This document shows positions 28,606 to 37,858 of a DNA stretch of 59,669 nucleotides, one piece after another. The notes beneath the pieces were generated by a model. The model was not told where the DNA came from. It did no database searches and saw nothing but the letters and a program-made list of their open reading frames with translations. The stretch lies in contig JBCCNL010000023.1 in NCBI GenBank assembly GCA_039025855.1, forward strand, positions 1 to 59,669, given 5' to 3'. Position 1 is the stretch's first letter, and every line of letters begins with the position of its first letter. The stretch is from JBCCOW01 sp039025855. Its GTDB lineage: Bacteria > Planctomycetota > Phycisphaerae > Phycisphaerales > Phycisphaeraceae. Made by a program: the position numbers and the translations under genes.

Positions 28606-29595
28606 ATGGCCAGCTTCACCGCAACCGCGCCCACCACGACCACTTCTCGCCCCGGCTACATCGACGGCAGCAAGCCCGGCTTCCTCGATGAAGCCGCCGC
28701 CGACTTCTATCGTGAACAGGGCTTCCTCGTCGTCGAGAACGCGCTAAGCCCCGACGAGATCGCATCCATTAACGACGACGCCATCGCCATCTGCCGCGGC
28801 GAACACGGCCAGTTCAACGGCTGGGTCGGCCCCCACGACGGCCAATCCGACGCCGAGGTCCTCAAGAACTACCTCTGCATCCACTTCCCCCACAAGATCT
28901 CGGAGATCATGTCCAACGCCCTGGCCCACCCCGCCATCGTCGAAACCCTCACCGGCGTCATCGGCCCCGACGTCAAGTGCATGCAGTCCATGCTCTTCAT
29001 CAAGTCCGCCGGAAAGCCCGGACAGGCCTGGCACCAGGACGAGGACTACATCCCCACACGCGACCGCTCCCTCGCCGGCGGGTGGATCGCCCTCGACGAC
29101 GCCAACATCGAGAACGGCTGCCTCTGGGTCATCCCCGGCTCCCACAAGCGCGGCATCCTCTGGCCCCAGGCCCAGCAGGACGACCCCCGCTTCGACTGTG
29201 CCGAAGAGAGCGCCGGCTTCCCCTACACCGACGACGCCGTCCCCGTCGAGGTCAAATCCGGCGCCATCGTCTTCTTCAACGGCTACCTCCTGCACCGCTC
29301 GCTGCCCAACAAGGCCAAGGCCGGCACCTACCGCCGTGTGCTCGTCAACCATTACATGAGCGCGACCTCGCTCCTGCCCTGGACCAACGACACGCAGAAC
29401 CACGACTGCTTCCTCGACCACAGCAAGACCGTCGCCAAGGCCGACTCCCGCGACATCGTCATGATCGCCGGCAACGACCCCTACGCCTGGATGGGCACCC
29501 ACGAACGCCACCGCCCGCACGTCCGCCCCAGCGGCGAAGGCGGCTGCGCCAAGTCCGTCGCTTCCAGGCCCGGACAGGCCCCATCGACCGATTGA
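28606..29595 (+). CDS. Phytanoyl-CoA dioxygenase (PhyH) family protein
   Basis: 329 residues. Fe(II)/2-oxoglutarate oxygenase fold. Metal ligands are 'AWHQDEDYIP' (HxD) and the distal His in 'YLLHRSLPNKA', followed by 'YRRVLVNHY' with the 2-oxoglutarate-binding Arg. The N-terminal region 'DEAAADFYREQGFLVVENALSPDEIASIN' is typical. The ATG has GGAG eight bases upstream; earlier in-frame codons have no support. The true substrate of bacterial PhyH proteins is usually unknown. Being divergent from an AraC regulator suggests induction by a specific compound. It ends 9 bp from a convergent ABC ATPase gene, with no obvious terminator. Confidence 0.85.
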   Translation: MASFTATAPTTTTSRPGYIDGSKPGFLDEAAADFYREQGFLVVENALSPDEIASINDDAIAICRGEHGQFNGWVGPHDGQSDAEVLKNYLCIHFPHKISEIMSNALAHPAIVETLTGVIGPDVKCMQSMLFIKSAGKPGQAWHQDEDYIPTRDRSLAGGWIALDDANIENGCLWVIPGSHKRGILWPQAQQDDPRFDCAEESAGFPYTDDAVPVEVKSGAIVFFNGYLLHRSLPNKAKAGTYRRVLVNHYMSATSLLPWTNDTQNHDCFLDHSKTVAKADSRDIVMIAGNDPYAWMGTHERHRPHVRPSGEGGCAKSVASRPGQAPSTD

Positions 29596-29603
29596 CCGAT
29601 CGA

Positions 29604-30338
<735 letters not shown>

Positions 30339-30350
30339 CACCCAATCTTA
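30339..30350 (-). promoter_or_regulatory. -10 box for leaderless ABC ATPase gene
   Basis: TAAGAT (30350-30345) then TGGGTG and the ATG at 30338. Confidence 0.45.
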
Positions 30351-30507
30351 AGCATTTATTCACCGCCTCACGCCCAGGCCCAGGGGTATAATGCGATTCG
30401 CACGAACGGCCGCAGGACGCGGCCCCGATTCACCTTCCTCGCCGGTGGTGGCCCGCATGAAGAGTACGCAGAGCCACCCAGCCGACCCGTCGGAAAGGAC
30501 GCCGCGC

Positions 30508-31203
30508 ATGCTCGACATCACCTGGGCCCACGAACGCTTCGAGCTCCTCCACGACCGAGCCCTGCACTGGCCCGATCGACGCGCCCTCATCCTCGCCGAC
30601 CCCCACTTCGGCAAAGCCGAAACCTTCCGCAAGGCCGGCGTCCCCGTGCCCAGCGGCACCACCGCCGCCACCCTCAACCGCCTCACCGACGCCGTCCGAC
30701 GCACCAAGCCCCACCGCATCCTCATCCTCGGCGATTTCTTCCACAGCCGACCCGGCGTCTCCGGCACCGTCCTCCAACACCTCGCCGACTGGCGCCGACG
30801 GCACGCACCCCTCGAAGTCGTCAACGTCCGAGGTAACCACGACGCCCACGCCGGCGACCCACCTCCCGAGCTCGACATCGAGTGCCTCGACACCTTCCAG
30901 ATCGCAGGCCTCCGCCTCGTCCACCACCCCGACGACACCGGCACCACCCCCGGTCAACCCGTCATCGCCGGCCACACCCACCCCATCATCAAGCTCGACA
31001 TGCGCAGCGACCGCATGCGTGTCCCCTGCTTCCACCTCGCCCCCACTTGCCTCACCCTCCCCGCCTTCGGCAGCTTTACCGGCGGCAAGGCCGTCACGCC
31101 CCAGCCCGGCGACCGCGTCTTCGCCATCGGCCCCGATGCCGTCGCCGAAGTCCCCGTCGCCCAGGCCAACGTCTATGGCCGTGCCGCGACCGCCCGCGCT
31201 TGA
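30508..31203 (+). CDS. pdeM: PdeM-like metallophosphoesterase (DNA-ligase-associated endonuclease)
   Basis: 231 residues. Calcineurin-like fold with the metal motifs 'LILADPHFGKAETFRKAGVPVP' (DxH), 'ILILGDFFHSRP' (GDxxH-like), 'VNVRGNHDAHAG' (GNHD) and 'PVIAGHTHPIIKL' (GHTH). 'FGKAETFRxAGxPvPxGTTAATLxRL' is characteristic of the ligase-associated PdeM group, whose genes often sit with an ATP-dependent ligase and an Lhr-type helicase. Neither is adjacent here. The start has AAAGGA nine bases upstream. The function as a nuclease or phosphoesterase in DNA repair follows family knowledge only. Confidence 0.85.
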   Translation: MLDITWAHERFELLHDRALHWPDRRALILADPHFGKAETFRKAGVPVPSGTTAATLNRLTDAVRRTKPHRILILGDFFHSRPGVSGTVLQHLADWRRRHAPLEVVNVRGNHDAHAGDPPPELDIECLDTFQIAGLRLVHHPDDTGTTPGQPVIAGHTHPIIKLDMRSDRMRVPCFHLAPTCLTLPAFGSFTGGKAVTPQPGDRVFAIGPDAVAEVPVAQANVYGRAATARA

Positions 31204-31241
31204 CGCCGGCTTGCCAGCAGCAATCCGTTGAGGCCGCGACC

Positions 31242-32744
31242 TCACACCTCCAGATACTCCGGGTGCCGCTCACGCAGCTCCGCAGCACCCGCCGCGCGAC
31301 CCGTCGCCTCCAGCCGATCCAAGTAGGGCTGCAAACCCCCCCAGTGGCCCTGTAAAGAACCCCGTGTGCCCGCGTGTTCAGGCCCCCCTTCACGCATCAC
31401 CGTCCACAACGGGTCCACGACATCCGTCGCGTTCAACACCATCTTCTGCATCTGCGCGTCGTGCCATCGGCTCAACCGCCACGCCCCCTCTCGGCAGAGC
31501 TCGGGGTTCGACTCCGCCACGTTGTCCTGCTCATACGGATCGTCTTCAAGGTTGAACAGCATCTCCTGCGGGAACGGGTGCAGCCCGTCGTGGTAGGTCC
31601 GGATGTAGATCCAGTCCCCGAACCGCACACTCCGCTGGCACACATGACAACACTGGCTCACCACCAGGTCGTCTCGGCCCGTATCGGCCCCCTCGGTCAG
31701 CGTCGCCGCGTAGCTCTGCCCGTCCCACACCGGGCAAGCCTCCTGCCCGAGTATGTCCATCAGCGTCGGCGCGAAGTCCAGGTTGTAGTGCAGCCCCTCA
31801 TCGACCACCCCAGACTTCACGCCCGGCCCCGCGACGATCATCGGGATATTGCACGTGGCCTCGTCCGCCGTCGCGTGCTCCCCGTAAATCCCCAACGCCC
31901 CCTGGTTTTCACCGTGGTCCGCCGACACCACGATCAGCGTGTCATCCAACACGCCCGCCGACTCCAACCGATCCAGGATCGCCTTGACCTGCGTGTCCAC
32001 GTAATGGATCGCCGTGTCGTACGCATCGATCCACTTCCGCAGCTTCGCCATGGAGTCGATCCGGTCGACCGTCCGCGGGAACCGCTCCGGGTTGTCATCG
32101 CCATACATCCCCAGGTCCATCGCCGAGTGCGGCCCGTACCGCTTCATGTGCCGCTCCACCACCTCGTCTGTAAAGAACGCCGGCAGCGGCTGACCCTCCA
32201 TCGGGTCGCCGTAGTCCAGAGGCGTCCGGTACGGCGTGTGGATGTCCCAGTAGTTCAAGTGCAGATACCAGTTGTCGTCCGCCGCGTTCTGATCGAGCCA
32301 CCGCTCCACCACGGGTTGCACCTCGAACGCCACCTCGCCGCCGCTCTTGCCCGTATTGTGGATCTCCCGGAAGCCCGCGTAGAAATGGTGCGCCGAGTGA
32401 CGATCGCCGAACGGGCTGATCATCGCCGTGTGGTACCCCGCTCGGGTCAGCCGCGTGGCAAGCCCCTGCTCCGTAAACCAGTCCTTGAACCCCCGGCTGC
32501 GCCCCTGCGGCTTCGGGTCCGCCGCCGTCCCGCTGTGCCCCACCACGCCCGTGTGAATCCCGTGACGCCCCGAATAAAACGCCGTCCGAGACGGCAAACA
32601 CGGCGCATCCGACGCATACACGTTCGTGCAACGCACCCCCCGCGCCGCCAACGCATCGATCGTCGGCGACGTCGACCGGCAATAGCCGTAACACGAAAGA
32701 TGCTTCGGGTTCAACGCGTCGAGGTCGAGATAGAGAATCCGCAT
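31242..32744 (-). CDS. Type I sulfatase
   Basis: 500 residues. Removes sulfate esters, in planctomycetes usually from algal polysaccharides. 'ILYLDLDALNPKHLSCYGY' has the N-terminal Asp pair for calcium. The formylglycine signature is 'APCLPSRTAFYSGRHG', Cys49 in CxPSR, which requires a formylglycine-generating enzyme encoded elsewhere. 'LIVVSADHGENQGALGIYGEH' supplies the second metal site. There is no signal peptide, so it is apparently cytoplasmic and would act on imported oligosaccharides, unlike most secreted family members. AAGGAC lies about seven bases before the ATG. An IclR regulator gene lies upstream on the same strand. Confidence 0.9.
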   Translation of the reverse strand: MRILYLDLDALNPKHLSCYGYCRSTSPTIDALAARGVRCTNVYASDAPCLPSRTAFYSGRHGIHTGVVGHSGTAADPKPQGRSRGFKDWFTEQGLATRLTRAGYHTAMISPFGDRHSAHHFYAGFREIHNTGKSGGEVAFEVQPVVERWLDQNAADDNWYLHLNYWDIHTPYRTPLDYGDPMEGQPLPAFFTDEVVERHMKRYGPHSAMDLGMYGDDNPERFPRTVDRIDSMAKLRKWIDAYDTAIHYVDTQVKAILDRLESAGVLDDTLIVVSADHGENQGALGIYGEHATADEATCNIPMIVAGPGVKSGVVDEGLHYNLDFAPTLMDILGQEACPVWDGQSYAATLTEGADTGRDDLVVSQCCHVCQRSVRFGDWIYIRTYHDGLHPFPQEMLFNLEDDPYEQDNVAESNPELCREGAWRLSRWHDAQMQKMVLNATDVVDPLWTVMREGGPEHAGTRGSLQGHWGGLQPYLDRLEATGRAAGAAELRERHPEYLEV

Positions 32745-32779
32745 AATTGAGTCCTTGTCAAAGTTTCAAATCCGCATCC

Positions 32780-32803
32780 TTTAGCCCCGGGCTCTGCCCG
32801 GGG
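32780..32803 (+). repeat. TAGC-hairpin repeat copy
   Basis: TTTAGC, then CCCGGGC-TCT-GCCCGGG, between the sulfatase and IclR genes. It shares the tail GGGGGCAC with the copy at 42029-42052. Confidence 0.65.
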
Positions 32804-32848
32804 GCACTCGGCACACCGAATGCTTCACGCCCCCACCCCGCAGTCGAA

Positions 32849-33616
32849 TCACAACCCACCCGCCGAAACCAGAAGATCGCCAATCCCCGCCGCCGGCCCC
32901 GCATCCGCCGGCCCGCACACCTGAGCCACCGCCAACACCCCCTCCAACGCACCGCCCTCATCCAGCAACGGCCGCGCATACCGCCGCACCCCGTGCGGAT
33001 TGATTCCCAGGTCCACCCCTAACCCACCCTCACGCACCCGCATCACCACGCTCTGCGCCGACCGCCGCGTCACCCACTTCACCACCCCACGCTCCCACGC
33101 CCACTGCCGCTGACCCTTCCCCGGGTCCCAGCCCCCCCAGCCCATCACGCACTGTGTCAACGCATCGAGCTCGAGCAAATCCCGGCGAAACCCGACCCGC
33201 GCATTGGCAGTGACCGCCGCCGACGCCGCCTCACGCCGATCGATCAGCGTCAGCACGCTGCCCTGCCAGGCGTGGAGTTCCGCCGTGTGCCCGGACCCGT
33301 CCGCGAGCCGCCGCAGTTCCCCCGCATACCGCTCCACCAACGCCGCCCGGGCCGAGGCCTCGTCCACCCGCACCAGCCGCAGCCCCGCCGAGAACCGCCG
33401 ATCCACCGGGTCCCGCATCACCGCCCCCATCCGCTCAAGGCTCTGCAGGCACCGAAGCACCGACGTCTTCGGCCAGCCCGTTTCCCGGGCCAGTTCCTCC
33501 AGCGTCCGCGGCCCGCGATCCCCCAGCCGACGCAGCAGCAGAAGCCCCCGGGTGAGCGCCGGTGCGGGGTCCTCACCGCCTGCGCACGGATTCCGTTCTG
33601 CAGGGCTTAATGCCAT
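32849..33616 (-). CDS. IclR-family transcriptional regulator
   Basis: 255 residues. The N-terminal winged helix 'ALTRGLLLLRRLGDRGPRTLEELARETGWPKTSVLRCLQSLERMGAV' is followed by an effector-binding domain ('YAGELRRLADGSGHTAELHAWQGSVLTLIDRREA'). The C-terminal part is shortened compared with many IclR proteins and lacks a conventional final motif. The ATG at 33616 lies six bases after TATATT. Two direct repeats (ATTCCGTATGTGG and ATTCCGCATATGG) cover this box and the start codon, good candidates for its own operator. The sulfatase gene is next downstream and is the probable target. Confidence 0.82.
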   Translation of the reverse strand: MALSPAERNPCAGGEDPAPALTRGLLLLRRLGDRGPRTLEELARETGWPKTSVLRCLQSLERMGAVMRDPVDRRFSAGLRLVRVDEASARAALVERYAGELRRLADGSGHTAELHAWQGSVLTLIDRREAASAAVTANARVGFRRDLLELDALTQCVMGWGGWDPGKGQRQWAWERGVVKWVTRRSAQSVVMRVREGGLGVDLGINPHGVRRYARPLLDEGGALEGVLAVAQVCGPADAGPAAGIGDLLVSAGGL

Positions 33617-33644
33617 ATGCGGAATATAGACCACATACGGAATT
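33614..33644 (-). promoter_or_regulatory. iclR -10 box and candidate operator repeats
   Basis: On the minus strand ATTCCGTATGTGG and ATTCCGCATATGG are tandem copies with two mismatches; the second runs into the ATG. TATATT (33628-33623) lies six bases before the ATG at 33616. A bound regulator would block both RNA polymerase and initiation. Confidence 0.45.
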
Positions 33645-33657
33645 TAGCAAGAGATCC

Positions 33658-34695
33658 CTACCGCGGCGGCCCCACCACCACGCGCAACCGTCCCCCCGCC
33701 TCCTCGAGCAACGCCTCCGCCCCCGCCGCGTCCACCCGCCGCTTGTGCATCACCACCGCCACCTTCACCCGACCGTCCGCCGCATCCAACAGCTCCCCCG
33801 CCTCCGCCCGGTCCACCCCCAGCTGACCCGTCAGCATCCGCACCGCCCGGTCCCGCAGCTTCGCGTTGCTCGCCTTCACATCCACCATCAGGTTCCCCCA
33901 CGCCTTGCCCTGCTGGATCATCGCCGCCGTCGTCAGCATGTTTAAGACCTGCTTCGTCGCCGTCCCCGCCTTCAGCCGCGTCGAACCCGTCAGCACCTCC
34001 GGCCCCACCAGCACCTCCACCGGATAATCCACCGGTGCCGGCAGGCTCGGCCGCGCCACCGGGGCCAACGGCTGATTCGGCTTCACCACCGCAGACCTCG
34101 GCCGAGTCATCAGGCTCTTCATCGGCACGCACGTCACAAACCCTGTCGCCGCCCCCCGGTCCTTCGCATACCCAACCGCGCCCCACACAAACGGCGTCGT
34201 CCCCCCCGCCGCAATCCCCACCAACACGTCCGCCTCACTCACCTTCATCCGATTCAGCGTGAAGTGACTCCCCTCCGCGTCGTCCTCCCGGCCCTCCGAA
34301 CTCCGACGCAGCGCCTTATCCCCCCCCGCAATGATCGCCACCACCTGCTTCGGATCGCTCTGAAACGTCGGCGGACACTCGCTCGCATCCAACACCCCCA
34401 GCCGACCCGACGTCCCCGCCCCCACATAGATCAGCCGACCGCCCCGCTTCAGCCGCTCCGCCACCGCCTCGGTCAGCCGCGTCAACGCCGGGATCGCCCG
34501 ACGCACCGCCAACGGCACCTCCATGTCCTGCGTGTTCATCAACCGCAGCGTCTGCTCCACCGACAGCGCATCGATCGCCGCCGCCGCCGCCAGCCGCTGC
34601 TCCGTCGCCAGATGCCCCCGATTGCTCAAGTGGTCAACCGACACCTCCACCGCACCCGCCCGCACCCCCTGCCGTGTCTCAACACTATCGCTCAT
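33658..34695 (-). CDS. murQ: N-acetylmuramic acid 6-phosphate etherase
   Basis: 345 residues. Cleaves the lactyl ether of MurNAc-6-phosphate to GlcNAc-6-phosphate and D-lactate in peptidoglycan recycling. A SIS fold is shown by 'GRLIYVGAGTSGRLGVLDASECPPTFQSDPKQV', including the catalytic Glu region ('ASECPPTF'), and by 'AGGDKALRRSSEGREDD', 'VGIAAGGTTPFVWGAVGYAK' and 'TGSTRLKAGTATKQVLNMLTTAAM'. It overlaps the end of anmK by 11 bp. The start MSDSVE has TATCCT seven bases upstream, so it may also be transcribed on its own. The family and pathway pairing are firm. Confidence 0.95.
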   Translation of the reverse strand: MSDSVETRQGVRAGAVEVSVDHLSNRGHLATEQRLAAAAAIDALSVEQTLRLMNTQDMEVPLAVRRAIPALTRLTEAVAERLKRGGRLIYVGAGTSGRLGVLDASECPPTFQSDPKQVVAIIAGGDKALRRSSEGREDDAEGSHFTLNRMKVSEADVLVGIAAGGTTPFVWGAVGYAKDRGAATGFVTCVPMKSLMTRPRSAVVKPNQPLAPVARPSLPAPVDYPVEVLVGPEVLTGSTRLKAGTATKQVLNMLTTAAMIQQGKAWGNLMVDVKASNAKLRDRAVRMLTGQLGVDRAEAGELLDAADGRVKVAVVMHKRRVDAAGAEALLEEAGGRLRVVVGPPR

Positions 34696-35839
34696 ACCCC
34701 GCAGGATACACCCATGCCCCCGCCACCCCCGGCTCACCGGCCCCCGTCACCCCCGGCAGCGTGATCGGCACCCCATCCCACGACAACGCCCCCAACACCG
34801 CCATCCCCAACGCCTCCCGCGCTTCAGCCGGAATACCCACCTCATCGCTAAGCACCGCAGTACACCCGGCTACATCGCGCATCCATGCCACCAACGCTGA
34901 CCGCAACGCCTTATTCTTCACTCCGCCACCCGCCAGCACCACCCGACGACCTTGACCCATGACCGCCGTACCCACCGTCAATGCGATCATGTGACACGCC
35001 GTCCGCAAGACGTCACTCGGCGACGCCTGCGCAACCAGCACCGAGGCCAACGCATCCAGCCACGCCCCATCGAACTGCTCACGCCCCAGCGACCCCGAAC
35101 GCATCACCTCATCCACCGCATCGGTAAACATCACCATGCACGCCGGCACCACCTCGCCCTGTAATGCCACCGCCCCATCCCCATCACACGACTCCCCAAG
35201 CAACCGCTGACACAAACCATCCAGCAGCAGATTGCATGGATAAACATCACGACCCCTCACCCGTTGCGGGTCGGGGTGTAACCACGTCGCGTTCACAATC
35301 CCCCCCAGATTCACCACCACATCGGCGACACCTCGATACATCACCCAATCCGACACCGGCGTGATCGGCGCCCCCTGCCCCCCCGCGATCAAATCCGCCT
35401 GCCGCAGGTCGTAACCCACCGGCACCCCCAACCGCCGAACCACCGGCCACGGATCAAACAACTGCCACGACACCCCACCACCCGCCCCCGCCTCATCCCC
35501 CGGCGCATGCCACACCGTCTGCCCGTGCGCCACCACCAGATCCACCGGCTGCCCACCCTCCTGCTCAACCAATTCCGCCACCGCCTCCGCGTGCAACTCC
35601 CCCAACCCCCGCCGCAACCGCAATACCTCCAACCCCGTCACCGCACCACCCTCCGCAATCTTCAACAACCCCTCCCGCAGCCCGGACGGCATCTCCCGAC
35701 TCACCATCCCCCCATATTCAACCGACATTTCTTTTAGCCCCTGGCCACACACCAACCCCAGCGCCACATCGATCCCGTCCAGACTCGTCCCCGTCATGCA
35801 CCCGACCACCCGACGAATCAACGCATCTCCATCAGCCAC
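34685..35839 (-). CDS. anmK: Anhydro-N-acetylmuramic acid kinase
   Basis: 384 residues. Opens and phosphorylates 1,6-anhydro-MurNAc to MurNAc-6-phosphate, the substrate of the neighbouring MurQ. Markers: 'VVGCMTGTSLDGIDVALGLV' (phosphate-binding loop), 'VVAHGQTVWHAPG', 'GVADVVVNLGGIVNATWL', 'LLLDGLCQRLL' and 'RVVLAGGGVKNKAL'. The GTG start at 35839 lies six bases after TAGGTT. It is the first gene of an anmK-murQ unit, overlapping murQ by 11 bp, which indicates coupled synthesis of two consecutive recycling enzymes. Divergent from the PPK2 gene, with only 43 bp between. Confidence 0.95.
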   Translation of the reverse strand: MADGDALIRRVVGCMTGTSLDGIDVALGLVCGQGLKEMSVEYGGMVSREMPSGLREGLLKIAEGGAVTGLEVLRLRRGLGELHAEAVAELVEQEGGQPVDLVVAHGQTVWHAPGDEAGAGGGVSWQLFDPWPVVRRLGVPVGYDLRQADLIAGGQGAPITPVSDWVMYRGVADVVVNLGGIVNATWLHPDPQRVRGRDVYPCNLLLDGLCQRLLGESCDGDGAVALQGEVVPACMVMFTDAVDEVMRSGSLGREQFDGAWLDALASVLVAQASPSDVLRTACHMIALTVGTAVMGQGRRVVLAGGGVKNKALRSALVAWMRDVAGCTAVLSDEVGIPAEAREALGMAVLGALSWDGVPITLPGVTGAGEPGVAGAWVYPAGYER

Positions 35840-35851
35840 CCCTACAACCTA
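35840..35851 (-). promoter_or_regulatory. -10 box for leaderless anmK
   Basis: TAGGTT (35851-35846) then GTAGGG and the GTG at 35839. Confidence 0.35.
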
Positions 35852-35870
35852 CCACCTACGCCCTACAACC

Positions 35871-35882
35871 TAAACTCCCACC
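35871..35882 (+). promoter_or_regulatory. -10 box for leaderless PPK2 gene
   Basis: TAAACT (35871-35876) then CCCACC and the ATG at 35883. Confidence 0.45.
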
Positions 35883-36704
35883 ATGCACCGCCTCAACCCC
35901 CCGCTCGAACGCTTCCGTGTGCTGCCCGGCCAGCCGCTCGACCTACACGACATCCCGACCCGCTTCGACGCCGGCATCCCCAAGCACGAGGGCAAGGCCC
36001 TCATGCACAAGCTGCAGAAACGCCTCGTCGAGCTCCAGTCCCTCCTCTACGCCGAGGGCAAACGCTCCCTCCTCGTCGTCATGCAGGCCATGGACGCAGG
36101 CGGCAAAGACTCCACCCTCCGCCGCGTCTTCGGCCCCGTCGACCCCGCCGGCTGCCACATCACCTCCTTCAAAGCACCCACCTCCGAAGAACTCGCGCAC
36201 GACTTCCTCTGGCGCGTCCACCAACACACCCCCCGCGCCGGCTACATCGGCGTCTTCAACCGCTCCCACTACGAAGACGTCGTCATCGTCTCCATCAAGA
36301 ACCTCGTACCCAAAGCCAAGTGGCAGCACCGCTGGGACCACATCAACGCCTTCGAGCAGATGCTCACCGACGAGGGCACCGTCATCCGCAAGTTCTTCCT
36401 CCACATCAGCAAGGACTACCAGAAAAAACGCCTCCAACGCCGCCTCGACCGCCCCGACAAGCACTGGAAGTTCAACGTCGCCGACCTCGACGAACGCGCC
36501 CGCTGGGACGACTACATGCGCGTCTACGCCGACACCATGACCCGCACCTCCCACGACCACGCCCCCTGGCTCGTCGTCCCCGCCGAACGCCGCTGGCTCC
36601 GCGACCTGCTCATCCTCAAGTCCCTCGTCGACACCCTCGAAGCCATGAACCCCCAGACCCCCGAACCCACCTTCGACCCCGACACCATCACCATCCCTGA
36701 CTAA
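35883..36704 (+). CDS. ppk2: Polyphosphate kinase 2 family protein
   Basis: 273 residues. Transfers phosphate between polyphosphate and nucleotides. Walker A is 'LLVVMQAMDAGGKDSTLRRVFGPVDPAGC' (AMDAGGKDS), the lid/acceptor region 'FNRSHYEDVVIV' and the Arg-rich segment 'FFLHISKDYQKKRLQRRLDRPDKHWKF'. 'DDYMRVYADTMTRTSHDHAPWLVVPAERRW' is diagnostic. The length fits the single-domain class that phosphorylates AMP or ADP/GDP from polyphosphate; the exact class needs a tree. Single gene with its own -10 box, followed by a strong hairpin terminator. Confidence 0.93.
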   Translation: MHRLNPPLERFRVLPGQPLDLHDIPTRFDAGIPKHEGKALMHKLQKRLVELQSLLYAEGKRSLLVVMQAMDAGGKDSTLRRVFGPVDPAGCHITSFKAPTSEELAHDFLWRVHQHTPRAGYIGVFNRSHYEDVVIVSIKNLVPKAKWQHRWDHINAFEQMLTDEGTVIRKFFLHISKDYQKKRLQRRLDRPDKHWKFNVADLDERARWDDYMRVYADTMTRTSHDHAPWLVVPAERRWLRDLLILKSLVDTLEAMNPQTPEPTFDPDTITIPD

Positions 36705-36725
36705 CCCCACCAATGCACACCCCGG

Positions 36726-36749
36726 TTTAGCGGCGGGGTTCACCCCGCC
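36726..36749 (+). repeat. TAGC-hairpin repeat copy
   Basis: TTTAGC, then GGCGGGG-TTCA-CCCCGCC, 22 bp after the PPK2 stop. Confidence 0.6.
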
Positions 36750-36782
36750 TGTCCCCTTCACAAACCTCACACTCCGGTTCAA

Positions 36783-36822
36783 AAAACAGCCGCGAGCACT
36801 CCCGCTCGCGGCTGTCATTTCA
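36783..36822 (+). terminator. Rho-independent terminator between convergent genes
   Basis: Twelve-base stem ACAGCCGCGAGC / GCTCGCGGCTGT (36786-36817) with a short loop. It is preceded by AAAAAA and followed by CATTTCATCT, so it can serve the plus-strand PPK2 gene and, with the A-run, the minus-strand gene ending at 36881. Confidence 0.7.
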
Positions 36823-36880
36823 TCTCATTGATTCCTCCCCGAAGCCCACGGTATCCCACCGTGGGCCGTCCGCCACAACC

Positions 36881-37756
36881 TCACTCCCCCCCACCACCCC
36901 CAAACGGATTCGGCAGCCCCTCGGGCACCAGCTTCTTCGCCTCGTCCTCCAACTGCTTCTTCCCTTCATCCAGCTTCTGCTGCCCCTGCTCCTTCAGCTC
37001 TCCGAGCTTCTCCTTCGCCAGCGCCTCCGCCTGCTTCGCCAGCTCCCCCAAATCCGGGATGTTCGCCGTCTTGATCGCCTCATCAATCAGCTGACCCAAC
37101 ACCTGCAGGGCGATCTCGTTCATCGTCCCGTCCAGGTTCGTCAGCGTGATGTCCGGCAGCCCCAGCTTCCCGCCCGGCACCGAACCCAGACCCACCAACT
37201 GACCCCCCGCCTCGACCGTCGCCGACGTCACCTTGATCTCGTCCACTTTGTACTTCGCATCCGCACCACCACTCCCCCCCGCCTGCGCCAGAAGCGCCGA
37301 CACCAGCCCCGCCGCCTGCACCGGCATCACACCCGACGCCGTCCCCCCAGCACCCGTCGCCGCGTCCAGGTTCTTCTTCAGGTCGTACAGATTCAACGCC
37401 GTCCCCGCCAGCTCCGCCGAAATCGCCGCACCGTCCAGGTGCACGTACTTCACGTAAGGCTTGTCCCCCAACAACGACATCAACTCCACCTGCGACTCCA
37501 GGCTCGTGAACTTGATCGCCGGCGTATCCGAATACCCCTTGCCCTCCGGGTTCCCGATCGCAAGCCCGTCCACCCGCACCGTCTGACCCAACACCTTCAC
37601 CGACGCCGCATCCACCGTCGTCGTCGTCCCCGTCGCCTCACCCAACGCCACCCGCAGCCCACCCGTCACAATGTCGTCCAGGAAGAACCACAACGCTCCG
37701 ACCCCCAGCACCACCAAAAGCACTATCACCACCGCCAACTTGAACAAGAGCTTCAT
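36881..37756 (-). CDS. AsmA-like membrane-anchored protein
   Basis: 291 residues. The N-terminal anchor 'LLFKLAVVIVLLVVLGVGALWFF' is followed by a beta-rich AsmA/DUF748-like domain: 'VDAASVKVLGQTVRVDGLAIGNPEGKGYSDTPAIKFTSLESQVELMSLL' is the typical 'gene...nPeGf...l..v.v.v' pattern. A Gly/Ala-rich loop and a long charged coiled coil come next ('IPDLGELAKQAEALAKEKLGELKEQGQQKLDEGKKQLEDEAKKL'). AsmA-like proteins work in envelope lipid handling, but the role of this short form is unknown. The ATG at 37756 has AAAGG upstream. The coding direction is clear from the coiled coil. Confidence 0.75.
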   Translation of the reverse strand: MKLLFKLAVVIVLLVVLGVGALWFFLDDIVTGGLRVALGEATGTTTTVDAASVKVLGQTVRVDGLAIGNPEGKGYSDTPAIKFTSLESQVELMSLLGDKPYVKYVHLDGAAISAELAGTALNLYDLKKNLDAATGAGGTASGVMPVQAAGLVSALLAQAGGSGGADAKYKVDEIKVTSATVEAGGQLVGLGSVPGGKLGLPDITLTNLDGTMNEIALQVLGQLIDEAIKTANIPDLGELAKQAEALAKEKLGELKEQGQQKLDEGKKQLEDEAKKLVPEGLPNPFGGGGGE

Positions 37757-37858
37757 CGCAGACCTTTCGTCGAATACCACGCCTTCTCAAACACGACTGC
37801 TAGATTCTACCTGACCCGACCCACCCCACACACCCCCACCCCATAGACCCACTCGCCC

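Noticed and set aside
31374..32750. 458-residue plus-strand frame opposite the sulfatase gene
   Set aside because: Arg/His/Pro-rich shadow; the minus strand has full sulfatase motifs.
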